The notes under the pieces were generated by a model. That model was given only the letters and a program-made list of their open reading frames with translations, did no database searches and was not told where the DNA came from. From positions 1 to 64,000 of the forward strand of contig NZ_JAFKFX010000030.1 of NCBI RefSeq assembly GCF_017308075.1: a stretch of 64,000 nucleotides of DNA. The letters are read 5' to 3'. Shown here piece after piece: positions 1 to 8,141 of the stretch (its first letter is position 1; the number at the start of each line of letters is the position of its first letter). The DNA comes from Allobosea sp. Its GTDB lineage: Bacteria; Pseudomonadota; Alphaproteobacteria; Rhizobiales; Beijerinckiaceae. The position numbers and the translations under genes are program-made.

Positions 1-474
<474 letters not shown>

Positions 475-561
475 TCCGGCTCGCGCAGGATAACCCCTGC
501 GCGACCACTGCTCACCGGAAGACACGACCCAAGTATTGAATTAGAATATTTCTGATGTAGA

Positions 562-597
562 GCGCAAGCTTGCTGCGGCACTGCAGCAAGCTTGCGC
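562..597. promoter_or_regulatory. Tandem palindromes (operator or terminator candidate) before the ABC importer
   Basis: A perfect 15-bp inverted repeat (GCGCAAGCTTGCTGC, 562-576; its complement 583-597) has a 6-base spacer. Each arm contains the 10-bp palindrome GCAAGCTTGC (564-573 and 586-595), and the two copies are 22 bp apart, about two helical turns. This fits binding of two regulator dimers. ATTTTAT follows directly, so an intrinsic terminator for the upstream carboxylase gene is also possible. Confidence 0.6.
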
Positions 598-1418
598 ATT
601 TTATACATCGGCTTATTGAGCGTGGCGCATCCAAAATTTGGCGCCAGCAAACATTGCCCCGTTTCACGACCATCATCGTCTTCGCCGCCACGCTCGCTTT
701 GTGGTGGCTCGCCAGCCGTCTCGGCTGGGTCAGCGCCTTCCTGCTGCCCGGGCCCGGCACGGTCGCGGAGACGATTGCCGAGTTGATCGCCTCGGGCGAA
801 CTCCTGCGCCACACGCTCGTCAGCCTCCGCCGCGTCGCGCTCGGCTACCTGTTCGCCATCACCTTCGCCGTCCCGCTCGCCTTGCTCTTCGTGCTGAGCC
901 TCAGGCTGCGGTCGCTCTTCGAGCCGCTGCTCGAATTCCTGCGCCAGATTCCGCCGCTGGCGCTGATGCCGCTGCTGATGCTCTGGCTCGGTATCGGCGA
1001 GACGCAGAAGGTCGGGATCATCATCCTCTCCTGCTTCTTCCCGATCTTCCTCGGCGTGCGCGGCGGCTTCGATTCCGTCGACCGCAAGCTGATCGATGTC
1101 GGCACGGTTTGCGGCTTCTCGCGGCCGGAGATCATGCTGCGCATCGTGCTGCCCTCGGCCCTGCCGGCGATCGTCGTCGGCCTCCGGATCGGCCTCGGCT
1201 ATAGCTGGCGCGCCCTGGTCGGCGCCGAGCTGATCGCCTCGTCGGCCGGGCTCGGCTATATGATCGTCGACGCTGAGAACCTCGCCCGCACCGATATCGT
1301 GCTCGCCGGCATCCTCGTCATCGGCGTGCTCGGCCTCACCGCAGACCATCTGCTGCGCCTCGCCATCCGCCGCAGCGCGCCCTGGCTCTCCGGCGATCTG
1401 GAGATGGCCCGTGCTTGA
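570..1418 (+). CDS. ABC transporter permease, sulfonate/taurine/nitrate (SsuC/TauC) type
   Basis: The 282-residue frame encodes a BPD-type inner-membrane permease. WWLASRLGWVSAFLLPGP near the N-terminus and the cytoplasmic-loop region VCGFSRPEIMLRIVLPSALPAIVVGLRIGLGYSWRALVGAE match SsuC/TauC-like proteins, with about six membrane segments. The annotated start is a TTG inside the tandem palindrome at 562-597. If that element is an operator or terminator, the true start is probably the in-frame TTG at 654, which still leaves the first membrane segment intact. The last 8 bases overlap the ATPase gene. It forms an importer with the next two genes. The substrate (sulfonate, taurine or another small anion) is inferred. 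Confidence 0.88.
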   Translation: MLRHCSKLAHFIHRLIERGASKIWRQQTLPRFTTIIVFAATLALWWLASRLGWVSAFLLPGPGTVAETIAELIASGELLRHTLVSLRRVALGYLFAITFAVPLALLFVLSLRLRSLFEPLLEFLRQIPPLALMPLLMLWLGIGETQKVGIIILSCFFPIFLGVRGGFDSVDRKLIDVGTVCGFSRPEIMLRIVLPSALPAIVVGLRIGLGYSWRALVGAELIASSAGLGYMIVDAENLARTDIVLAGILVIGVLGLTADHLLRLAIRRSAPWLSGDLEMARA

Positions 1419-2145
1419 GCTTTCCGGCATCGGCCGGCGCTATCGCGTCGGCGCGGAGGAGGTCACGGCCCTCGCCGATATCGACCTGTCCTTTCCCGCC
1501 GGCTCGTTCACGACGCTGGTCGGCCGCAGCGGCTGCGGCAAGACCACGCTGCTGCGCATCCTCGCCGGCCTCGAAAAGCCGAGCGAGGGCGAGATCCGAC
1601 GCGGCGGCGGCAAACTGCGCACCGCCGTCGTCTTCCAGGAGGCAAGGCTGATGCCCTGGCTCGATGTTTCCGCCAATGTCGGCTTCGGCCTGCGCGGCCG
1701 GGTGCCGCGCCCCGTCGCCGCCGAGCGCTGCGCCGCCGCGATCGAGCTCGTCGGGCTCTCGGCCTTCGCCGGCGCGATGCCGGCCCAGCTTTCCGGCGGC
1801 ATGGCCCAGCGCGTCGCCATCGCCCGCGCCCTCGTCCAGGAGCCGGATTTGCTGCTGCTCGACGAGCCCTTCGCGGCGCTCGACGCCTTCACCCGCCGGA
1901 CCATGCAGAACGAGCTCGTCGCGATCTGGCAGCGGCGGCGCCCGACCATCGTCTTCGTCACCCACGACGTCGAGGAAGCCGTGCTGCTCGGCGAGCGGGC
2001 GCTGGAAATGCAGGGCGGCCGCATGGTCGGCCGCGAGGCGATCGCCCTGCCCTATCCGCGCGACCCGACCGACCCCGACGTCAACCTCCATCGCCGGGCG
2101 ATCCTTTCCCGGCTGATGACGACGCCGACGCCTGCCGCGGCCTGA
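1411..2145 (+). CDS. ABC transporter ATP-binding protein, SsuB/TauB type
   Basis: This 244-residue ATPase has Walker A GRSGCGKTT at about 38-46, ABC signature LSGGMAQR at about 127-134, Walker B LLLLDEP at about 147-153 and the switch histidine in VTHD at about 185. The start is a GTG lying 5 bases before the permease stop, so the two genes are translationally coupled. By family it energises uptake of sulfonates, taurine, nitrate or similar solutes. The short loop between Walker A and the Q-loop (VVFQE) is typical of the SsuB/TauB group. Confidence 0.93.
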   Translation: MLELSGIGRRYRVGAEEVTALADIDLSFPAGSFTTLVGRSGCGKTTLLRILAGLEKPSEGEIRRGGGKLRTAVVFQEARLMPWLDVSANVGFGLRGRVPRPVAAERCAAAIELVGLSAFAGAMPAQLSGGMAQRVAIARALVQEPDLLLLDEPFAALDAFTRRTMQNELVAIWQRRRPTIVFVTHDVEEAVLLGERALEMQGGRMVGREAIALPYPRDPTDPDVNLHRRAILSRLMTTPTPAAA

Positions 2146-2168
2146 ATTTTCTGTCCAAGGAGACCACC

Positions 2169-3140
2169 ATGAAGAAGCCCCTTGCCTGTCTCGGCCTCGC
2201 GCTCGCGCTGCTGCTGCCCGCCGCTCACGCCCAGGCGCAAACGGCCGAGAAGCCCAAAACGGTTCGCATCACCTATGTCACCGCGCCCTTCAACGTTCCC
2301 TCGATCGTGATGCGCGAGAAGGGCTTCCTCGACGAGGCCTTCGCAGCCAAGGGCATCAAGGTCGAGAACCCCGTCATCACCTCCGGCGCGCAGCAGACCC
2401 AGGCCATCGCCGCCGGTGAGATCGACATCGCCAGCGTGCTCGGCGGCACCTCCGCCATCCTCGCTGCCGCGAACGGCGTGCCGCTCAAGGTCGTCGCCGC
2501 CTATGCCCGCTCGCCGAAAGCCTATTTCCTGATGACCCGCGCCGATGGTCCGGCCAAGCTCGCCGACCTCAAGGGCAAGAAGATCGCCGGCCCCAAGGGC
2601 ACGGTGCTGAACCAGCTCCTCGTCGCTGCGCTCGCCTCGCAGAATCTGAAGCTCAGCGATGTCGAGTACATCAACATGGACCTGCCGGCCGCGCGCGCCG
2701 CGCTGCTTGCCGGCCAGGTCGACGTCGCGACGCTCGCTGGCGCCAATGTCACCCAGGTCGAGAAGGCCGGCGGCCGCGCTCTGACCAGCGGCGAGGGCCT
2801 GATCAAGCCGACCACGGTGATCGGCGCCAATGCCGCCTTCCTGGAGAAGCACCCCGATCTCGTCGCCGCCTATTTCGCCGCCCATCACAAGGCGCTCGAC
2901 TTCATGGCGAAGAACCCCGAGGAGGCGCTGGCGATCGCCGCCAAGGAGCAGAAGATCTCGATCGAGGACGCCCGCGCCCAGCTGCCGCTCTACGACTTCA
3001 CCCCGGCGATGACCGAGGCGGACATCGCCAATCTCACGGCGGACCAGGCCTTCATGATCGAGGCCGGCATGTTGCCTAAGGCCAAGGCGATCGACATCAA
3101 GGCGAGCCTCGTCGCCCCCTCCGCCTTCAAGCTCAACTGA
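2169..3140 (+). CDS. Periplasmic substrate-binding protein of the SsuA/TauA family
   Basis: The protein has 323 residues with a clear Sec signal (MKKPLACLGLALALLLPAAHAQAQ, cleavage near residue 24). The mature part shows SsuA/NMT1-like features: a leading beta strand (TVRITYVTAPFNVPSIVMREKGFLDEAF), then SGAQQTQAIAAGEIDIASVLGG, and the LKGKKIAGPKGTVLNQLL hinge. An AAGGAG-type ribosome site lies just ahead of the ATG. It is the third gene of the importer operon, and an SBP encoded after the ATPase is a common order. The ligand is unknown. The flavin monooxygenase that follows suggests a sulfur- or carbon-containing small molecule. Confidence 0.9.
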   Translation: MKKPLACLGLALALLLPAAHAQAQTAEKPKTVRITYVTAPFNVPSIVMREKGFLDEAFAAKGIKVENPVITSGAQQTQAIAAGEIDIASVLGGTSAILAAANGVPLKVVAAYARSPKAYFLMTRADGPAKLADLKGKKIAGPKGTVLNQLLVAALASQNLKLSDVEYINMDLPAARAALLAGQVDVATLAGANVTQVEKAGGRALTSGEGLIKPTTVIGANAAFLEKHPDLVAAYFAAHHKALDFMAKNPEEALAIAAKEQKISIEDARAQLPLYDFTPAMTEADIANLTADQAFMIEAGMLPKAKAIDIKASLVAPSAFKLN

Positions 3141-3149
3141 CAAGGCAAG

Positions 3150-3176
3150 GGAGCGCCGCCTTTTCGGCGGCGCTCC
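3150..3176. terminator. Strong intercistronic hairpin without U-tract
   Basis: GGAGCGCCGCC (3150-3160) and GGCGGCGCTCC (3166-3176) form a perfect 11-bp stem with a TTTTC loop, between the binding-protein stop and the monooxygenase start. No T-run follows, so it more likely stabilises the 3' end of the transporter mRNA or attenuates than fully terminates. Confidence 0.6.
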
Positions 3177-3196
3177 GGCCAGCGGATATCGCCACC

Positions 3197-4201
3197 ATGA
3201 AGCTCTCGCTCCTCGATCCTCTCGTCGTGCCGAAAGGCCAGACCTCCGGCGGCGCCCTGCGCACCGCGATCGCCATGGCGAAGGAGGTCGAGCGGCTCGG
3301 CTTCGTCCGCTACTGGATCGTCGAGCATCATGACGTCGCCTTCGAGGCCAACCCGGCCCCGGAAGTCTTCGCTGCCGCGCTCGCCGGCGCGACCTCGCGG
3401 ATCCGCATCGGCGTCGGCGGCGTGCTGCTCAACCATTACAGCCCCTACAAGGTCGCCGAGGCGCTGCGGACGCTCGGCGCGCTCTTCCCGGGCCGCATCG
3501 ATGTCGGCATCGGCCGCGCCACCGCCGGCCCGCTCGCCGACCGGGCGCTGAAGCGGCTGCGCGACGCCGAGATCCCGGATGATCACGCAGCCCATGTCGA
3601 GGAGCTGATCGGCTGGCTCGGCAATGATCTGCCGGAGACCTCGCCCTTCCACAGCATCCGCATCATGCGCGACGAGCCGGCCGGTCCCCTGCCCTGGATC
3701 CTCGCAGTCAGCGAAGGCAGCGCGCGCCACGCGGCCGAGCTCGGCCTCGGCCTCGCTTGCAGCGCCTTCCACCAGCCCGAGCAGGCGCCGCACTCCTTCG
3801 CGGCCTATCAGTCGGCCTTCCGGCCTTCGCGCCACGCCGCCGGCATCGCCGCGCCGCAGGCCTTCATCGCCGTGCGCGCCATCATCGGCGAAACGCAGGA
3901 GGAGGCCGAGCGCCTCGCCATGCCGGTCCGCGCCGTCTTCCGCCAGCGCCGCAAGCCCGAGCGGATCATGCTCGAGCGCCTGCCGGAGCTCGACGAAGCG
4001 ATGGCGATCATGGACGGGATGGTTCCGGCCGATGATGCCGACTGGCCGACCTTCATCGTCGGCACGCCGGAGCGCGTTGCCGGCAGGCTGCGCCGCATGG
4101 CGGCGCTGACCGGCGCCGACGAGTTCATGATCCAGGATTTCCTCGACGATCCCGAGCTGCGGCTGCGCAATTACAAGCTGCTGCTGCGCGAATTCGCCTG
4201 A
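3197..4201 (+). CDS. Luciferase-like (bacterial flavin-dependent) monooxygenase family oxidoreductase
   Basis: The 334-residue protein begins with MKLSLLDPLVVPKGQTSGGALRTAIAMAKEVERLGFVRYWIVEHHD. This is the barrel start and EHH motif of the MsnO8/LLM group. GVGGVLLNHYSPYKVAEALRTLGALFPGRIDVGIGRA matches the FMN-binding core. Relatives use reduced flavin and oxygen on sulfonates, aldehydes, nitriles or polycyclic substrates. It lies 56 bp after the binding protein with only a hairpin between, so it probably acts on the imported compound inside the cell. The substrate is not deducible. An SsuD-like desulfonation role is only a guess, because the sequence belongs to the broader LLM family. Confidence 0.85.
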   Translation: MKLSLLDPLVVPKGQTSGGALRTAIAMAKEVERLGFVRYWIVEHHDVAFEANPAPEVFAAALAGATSRIRIGVGGVLLNHYSPYKVAEALRTLGALFPGRIDVGIGRATAGPLADRALKRLRDAEIPDDHAAHVEELIGWLGNDLPETSPFHSIRIMRDEPAGPLPWILAVSEGSARHAAELGLGLACSAFHQPEQAPHSFAAYQSAFRPSRHAAGIAAPQAFIAVRAIIGETQEEAERLAMPVRAVFRQRRKPERIMLERLPELDEAMAIMDGMVPADDADWPTFIVGTPERVAGRLRRMAALTGADEFMIQDFLDDPELRLRNYKLLLREFA

Positions 4202-4216
4202 GGGCGCGGAAAGCCG

Positions 4217-5482
4217 TCAGCTCCAGCGCCGGAACACCACGCTGGCGTTGACGCCGCCGAAGCCGAAGCCGTTAGAGATGGCGTGCTCCATCGCATGCGG
4301 CCGGGCGAGCTTGGCGACGAGGTCGAGCCCGGCCGCCTCCTCGTCCGGATTGTCCAGATTGAGCGTCGGCGGCACGATCTGGTCGCGCAATGCGAGGACG
4401 GTGAAGATCGCTTCGAGCCCGCCCGCCGCGCCGAGCAGATGGCCGGTGGCAGACTTGGTCGCGCTGATCGCGATGCCGCCCCCCTCGCCGAACACCGACT
4501 TGATCGCGGCGAGCTCGCCGCGATCGCCGACCGGCGTCGAGGTCGAATGCGCATTGAGATGGCGGACATCGCCGGGCTTCAGGCCTGCCTGCTTCAATGC
4601 CGTTTCCATCGCCCGGCGCGCTCCCGATCCGTCCTCGGGGCCGGAGGTGATGTGATAGGCGTCGGCGCTGGTGCCGTAGCCGTTCAGCTCGGCGAGGATC
4701 GTCGCACCGCGCGCCTGCGCATGCTCCAGAGCCTCGATCACCAAGAGCCCGGCCCCCTCGCCCATGACGAAGCCGTCGCGGTCGCGGTCGAAGGGACGTG
4801 ACGCCTTCTCCGGCTCGTCGTTGAAACCGGTGGAGAGCGCCCGAGCCGCAGCAAAACCGCCGAGCGCGACGAGATCGACGCAGGCCTCACTGCCGCCGCA
4901 GAGCGCGATATCGGCCTCGCCGGCCCGGATCATCCTGGCGGCATCGCCGATCGCCTGCACACCGGCGGCGCAGGCCGTCACCGGCGCGCCGATCGGCCCC
5001 TTGAAGCCATGGTCGATCGAGACATGGCCGGCGGCGAGATTGACCAGGAAGGACGGCACGGTGAAGGGCGAGAGCCGGCGCACGCCGCGCTGGTCGGTGG
5101 TCCGCACCGCCTCGACGATCGCCGGAAAGCCGCCGACGCCGGAAGCGATCACGGTCGCGGTGCGCTCGCGCTCGGTCTCGCTCTGCGGCTGCCAGCCGGC
5201 CTGCGCCAGCGCCTCCTTGGCAGCGACCAGCGCGAACTGGATGAAACGGTCCATCTTGCGCTGGTCCTTGGGCGCGATCGCGACATCGGCATCGAAACCG
5301 CCCTCATTGTCCTCGGCCTTGCCGGGCACGAGACCCGCAACCTTGGCCGGCAGGGTCTCGGCCACCGCATCCGGCAGGCGGCGCAGGCCGGAGCGGCCAG
5401 CGAGCAGGCGCCGCCAGGCGAGTTCGGTGCCGCAGCCCAGGGGCGAGACGACGCCCAGTCCGGTGACGACGATACGACGCAT
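4217..5482 (-). CDS. Beta-ketoacyl-ACP synthase, KAS II (FabF)-like
   Basis: The 421-residue condensing enzyme has a complete catalytic triad: Cys171 in VTACAAGVQAIGDA, His312 in LNAHSTSTPVGD and His348 in KSATGHLLGAAGG. The terminal NGFGFGGVNASVVF is typical of FabF. It would extend acyl-ACP by decarboxylative condensation with malonyl-ACP. No acpP, fabG or fabZ lies nearby, so it is probably not the housekeeping fabF. A specialised lipid role, as for NodE or FabF2-like enzymes, is possible. It lies 9 bp after the HxlR regulator gene on the same strand and is probably cotranscribed. Confidence 0.9.
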   Translation of the reverse strand: MRRIVVTGLGVVSPLGCGTELAWRRLLAGRSGLRRLPDAVAETLPAKVAGLVPGKAEDNEGGFDADVAIAPKDQRKMDRFIQFALVAAKEALAQAGWQPQSETERERTATVIASGVGGFPAIVEAVRTTDQRGVRRLSPFTVPSFLVNLAAGHVSIDHGFKGPIGAPVTACAAGVQAIGDAARMIRAGEADIALCGGSEACVDLVALGGFAAARALSTGFNDEPEKASRPFDRDRDGFVMGEGAGLLVIEALEHAQARGATILAELNGYGTSADAYHITSGPEDGSGARRAMETALKQAGLKPGDVRHLNAHSTSTPVGDRGELAAIKSVFGEGGGIAISATKSATGHLLGAAGGLEAIFTVLALRDQIVPPTLNLDNPDEEAAGLDLVAKLARPHAMEHAISNGFGFGGVNASVVFRRWS

Positions 5483-5491
5483 AGAAAGCTC

Positions 5492-6007
5492 CTAGCTCGG
5501 TTTGGTTCGGGTGGCTGCTTCGCGCGCTGCGACGAAGGCAAGGCGCTCGTGCATGCCGGTGCTGGCCTGCGGACCGGCGATGACCGTGACGCTGTCGACG
5601 GTGATGGGTTGCAAGGTCGCGGCAGCGACGGTGATCGGGATGATCGGCTCTTCGCTTCCGCGCTCGGCCAGTTGCAGGGAAGCGCCCTCGGGCGCGAGAT
5701 GCCGGTTGGCATAGCCGATCAGCGCGGCGACGACCGGGAAGAAGTCCCGCCCCTTCTCGGTCAGGATGTATTCGTAGCGCTTCGGCCGCTCATGATAGAG
5801 CCGCCGTTCGAACAATCCGCTCTCGACGAGATGCTTCAGCCGGCGCGCCAGCATGTTCGGCGCGATACCGCGGCTGCGCTCGAACTCGTCGAAGCGGGTC
5901 AGCCCCTGCAACGCATCGCACAGGATCAGTATGCTCCACCACTCGCCGACGGTCGCGACGGCGCGGGCACAGGGGCATTCGGTGAGCGGAGCGAGCCCAG
6001 GCTGCAT
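5492..6007 (-). CDS. HxlR-family winged-helix transcriptional regulator
   Basis: Starting at the ATG at 6007, the product is 171 residues. The frame stays open upstream to 6241, but homology begins at CPCARAVATVGEWWSILILCDALQGLTRFDEFERSRGIAPNMLARRLKHLVESGLFERR, the standard HxlR HTH with its leading cysteine (a redox or electrophile sensor in some members). About 60 extra C-terminal residues follow the winged helix. The gene heads a two-gene unit with the ketosynthase. Two direct repeats directly upstream suggest autoregulation. Effector unknown. Confidence 0.86.
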   Translation of the reverse strand: MQPGLAPLTECPCARAVATVGEWWSILILCDALQGLTRFDEFERSRGIAPNMLARRLKHLVESGLFERRLYHERPKRYEYILTEKGRDFFPVVAALIGYANRHLAPEGASLQLAERGSEEPIIPITVAAATLQPITVDSVTVIAGPQASTGMHERLAFVAAREAATRTKPS

Positions 6008-6026
6008 GACCAAGCCCGCTATCTCG

Positions 6027-6052
6027 GTTACTATCTTTTTGCAAGTTACTAT
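6027..6052. promoter_or_regulatory. Direct-repeat operator candidate for the HxlR regulator
   Basis: GTTACTAT occurs at 6027-6034 and again at 6045-6052, 18 bp apart, with a run of T and TGCAAG between. It lies 20-45 bp upstream of the HxlR start and just after the end of the ABC-2 permease gene, in the only AT-rich stretch of the neighbourhood. HxlR proteins commonly bind such GTTACT-type sites and autoregulate. The assignment is inferred from position and repeat structure. Confidence 0.55.
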
Positions 6053-6072
6053 TTTCCGGGAAGGCCGCCTCG

Positions 6073-7212
6073 TCAGTCCAGCGTGCTCCGGAACCGCATC
6101 AGGGCGATCCCCGCATAGAGCGGCACGAAGGCGGCCAGCCAGAACACCTCGGTGCCGATGTCGCCGAGATCGGCACCCTTCAGCATGATCGCGCGCACGA
6201 CCCGCAGGAAATGCGTCAGCGGGAAGATCTCGCCGAGCCACTGCGCCCAGAGCGGCATCCCGGCGAAAGGGAACATGAAGCCGGAAAGCAGCAGCGAGGG
6301 CAGGAAGAAGAAGAAGGTCAATTGCATCGCCTGGAGCTGCGTGCGCGCCAGGGTCGAGATCGTGTAGCCGAGCAGGACCAGCGCCAGCACGAAGATCAGC
6401 ACGCAGGCGAGCAGCAAGGTGAGGCTGCCGAGGAAGGGCACGCCGAAGAGCAGCTTCGCCGCCGAGAGCACGACCGCGACCTGGACGCTGCCGACCGCGA
6501 GATAAGGCAGGACCTTGCCGAGCATGATCTCGCCAGCTGTCGCCGGCATGGCAAGCAGGTTCTCCATGGTGCCGCGCTCGATCTCGCGGGTCAGCGCCAT
6601 CGCCGTCATCATCACCATGGTCATCTGCAGGATGACGCCGAGCAGTCCGGGCACGATGTTGTACTGGGTGATGCCCTCGGGATTGTAGCGCCGGTGCACG
6701 ACGAAGGAGAGTGCGCTCTCGCTCTGCTGCCGGGCCTGGTCCTCGGTGCCGAGCTCGCGGGTCAGCGCCCGTCCGGCAATGGTCTGCAGCGCCCCGACCG
6801 CATTGCTCGATGCGGCGGGGTCAGTCGCATCGGCCTCGACCAGGATGCGCGGCTCGTCACCGCGCTCGACCCGCATGCCGAAATCGCTGGGAATGGTGAC
6901 GAGGAAGGAGATCGCGCCGCGCGCCATCAGGCTCTCCGCCTCGGCCGCACTCTCCGGCCGCTTGGCGAAGCGGTAATAGCCGGAGACCTCCAGCGCCGCG
7001 ACCACCGAGCGGGTATAGCGATCCTGGCCCAGCGCCAGGACCGCCGCCGGCAAGCCCTTGGGATCGTTGTTGATCGCATAGCCGAAGAGCAGGAGCTGGA
7101 TGATCGGCACCACCAGCATCATCGCGAAGGTGATGCGGTCGCGCCGCATCTGCACGAATTCCTTGGCGAGGATGGCGCCGAGCCGCCCCGCGGACAGCGC
7201 GAAGGCGCTCAT
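6073..7212 (-). CDS. ABC-2 type exporter permease (YbhS/YbhR-like)
   Basis: The 379-residue permease has one N-terminal membrane helix (ITFAMMLVVPIIQLLLFGYAINND), a large periplasmic domain (about residues 50-175) and five helices in the C-terminal half, including the ABC-2 signature LTREIERGTMENLLAMPATAGEIMLGKVLPY. The ATG overlaps the ATPase stop by 4 bp. In E. coli the ybhGFSR exporter has two permeases. Here there is one, so it presumably works as a homodimer. Substrates of relatives include antibiotics and cations. None can be assigned here. Confidence 0.9.
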   Translation of the reverse strand: MSAFALSAGRLGAILAKEFVQMRRDRITFAMMLVVPIIQLLLFGYAINNDPKGLPAAVLALGQDRYTRSVVAALEVSGYYRFAKRPESAAEAESLMARGAISFLVTIPSDFGMRVERGDEPRILVEADATDPAASSNAVGALQTIAGRALTRELGTEDQARQQSESALSFVVHRRYNPEGITQYNIVPGLLGVILQMTMVMMTAMALTREIERGTMENLLAMPATAGEIMLGKVLPYLAVGSVQVAVVLSAAKLLFGVPFLGSLTLLLACVLIFVLALVLLGYTISTLARTQLQAMQLTFFFFLPSLLLSGFMFPFAGMPLWAQWLGEIFPLTHFLRVVRAIMLKGADLGDIGTEVFWLAAFVPLYAGIALMRFRSTLD

Positions 7213-8141
7213 GCCGCCTGCCCCCCGGCCTGGGCCCTCGCCATGAACTGGATGAAGACATCCTCCAGGCTGGTCTCTCCGGGCTCGACCCTGATGTCCT
7301 CCCGCTCGGTGAGTGGCGCCAGAGCGCGCTCCAGCTTGTCCCTGTCCGTGCCAACGACATGCAGCGTCGCCCCGAAGGGCGCGACCTGCTCGACACCGTC
7401 AGTCCGGGACAGCGCCGCGATCTCGGCCGGCTTCAGCACGCCATGGACGACATAGGTCGAGAGGCCGGAGCCGTGCACCACCTCCTCGACCGTGCCCGTC
7501 GCCAGCATGCGGCCATAGGCGATGTAGCCGATGCGGTGGCAGCGCTCGGCCTCATCCATGTAATGGGTCGAGACCAGCACGGTCAGCCCCTCGCCGGCGA
7601 GGCGGTGGATCTCGTCCCAGAACTCGCGCCGCGCCTTTGGATCGACGCCCGCGGTCGGCTCGTCGAGCAAGAGCAGCTTCGGCTCGTGCATGATGCAGGC
7701 GGCGAGCGCGAGACGCTGCTTCCAGCCCCCCGAGAGCGTGCCGGCGAGCTGGTCCTTGCGCGAGGTCAGGCCGAGACCGTCGAGCGTCCTCGCCACGGCC
7801 TCCCCGACGGGCTTAAGCCCGTAGAGCCGGGCGACGAAGGCGAGATTCTCCTCGATCGTCAGGTCCTCGTAGAACGAGAACTTCTGGGTCATGTAGCCGA
7901 CATTGAGCTTGATCTGCGCACTCTGGCTGCGGACATCGAAGCCGAGCACCGTGCCCTCGCCGGCATCCGGCGTCAGCAGCCCGCAGATCAGCCGGATCGT
8001 CGTGGTCTTGCCGGAGCCGTTCGGACCGAGGAAGCCGACGATCTCGCCCTGGCGCACGGTGAGGTCGACATTGTCGACCACGGTCCGCGTGCCGAAGCGC
8101 TTGGTCAGCCCGCGGACCGCGATGGCGTTCTCGATGCTCAT
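7209..8141 (-). CDS. ABC exporter ATP-binding protein (YbhF/CcmA-like)
   Basis: The single nucleotide-binding domain has 310 residues. Walker A GPNGSGKTT lies at 39-47, the ABC signature reads LSGGWKQR (136-143; Trp replaces the usual Gln), Walker B LLLLDEPTAGVD lies at 156-167, and VLVSTHYMDEAERC holds the switch histidine. E. coli YbhF is twice as long, with two fused NBDs. This one needs to dimerise. It overlaps the upstream HlyD-type gene and the downstream permease by 4 bp each, so the exporter is tightly coupled. Confidence 0.92.
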   Translation of the reverse strand: MSIENAIAVRGLTKRFGTRTVVDNVDLTVRQGEIVGFLGPNGSGKTTTIRLICGLLTPDAGEGTVLGFDVRSQSAQIKLNVGYMTQKFSFYEDLTIEENLAFVARLYGLKPVGEAVARTLDGLGLTSRKDQLAGTLSGGWKQRLALAACIMHEPKLLLLDEPTAGVDPKARREFWDEIHRLAGEGLTVLVSTHYMDEAERCHRIGYIAYGRMLATGTVEEVVHGSGLSTYVVHGVLKPAEIAALSRTDGVEQVAPFGATLHVVGTDRDKLERALAPLTEREDIRVEPGETSLEDVFIQFMARAQAGGQAA

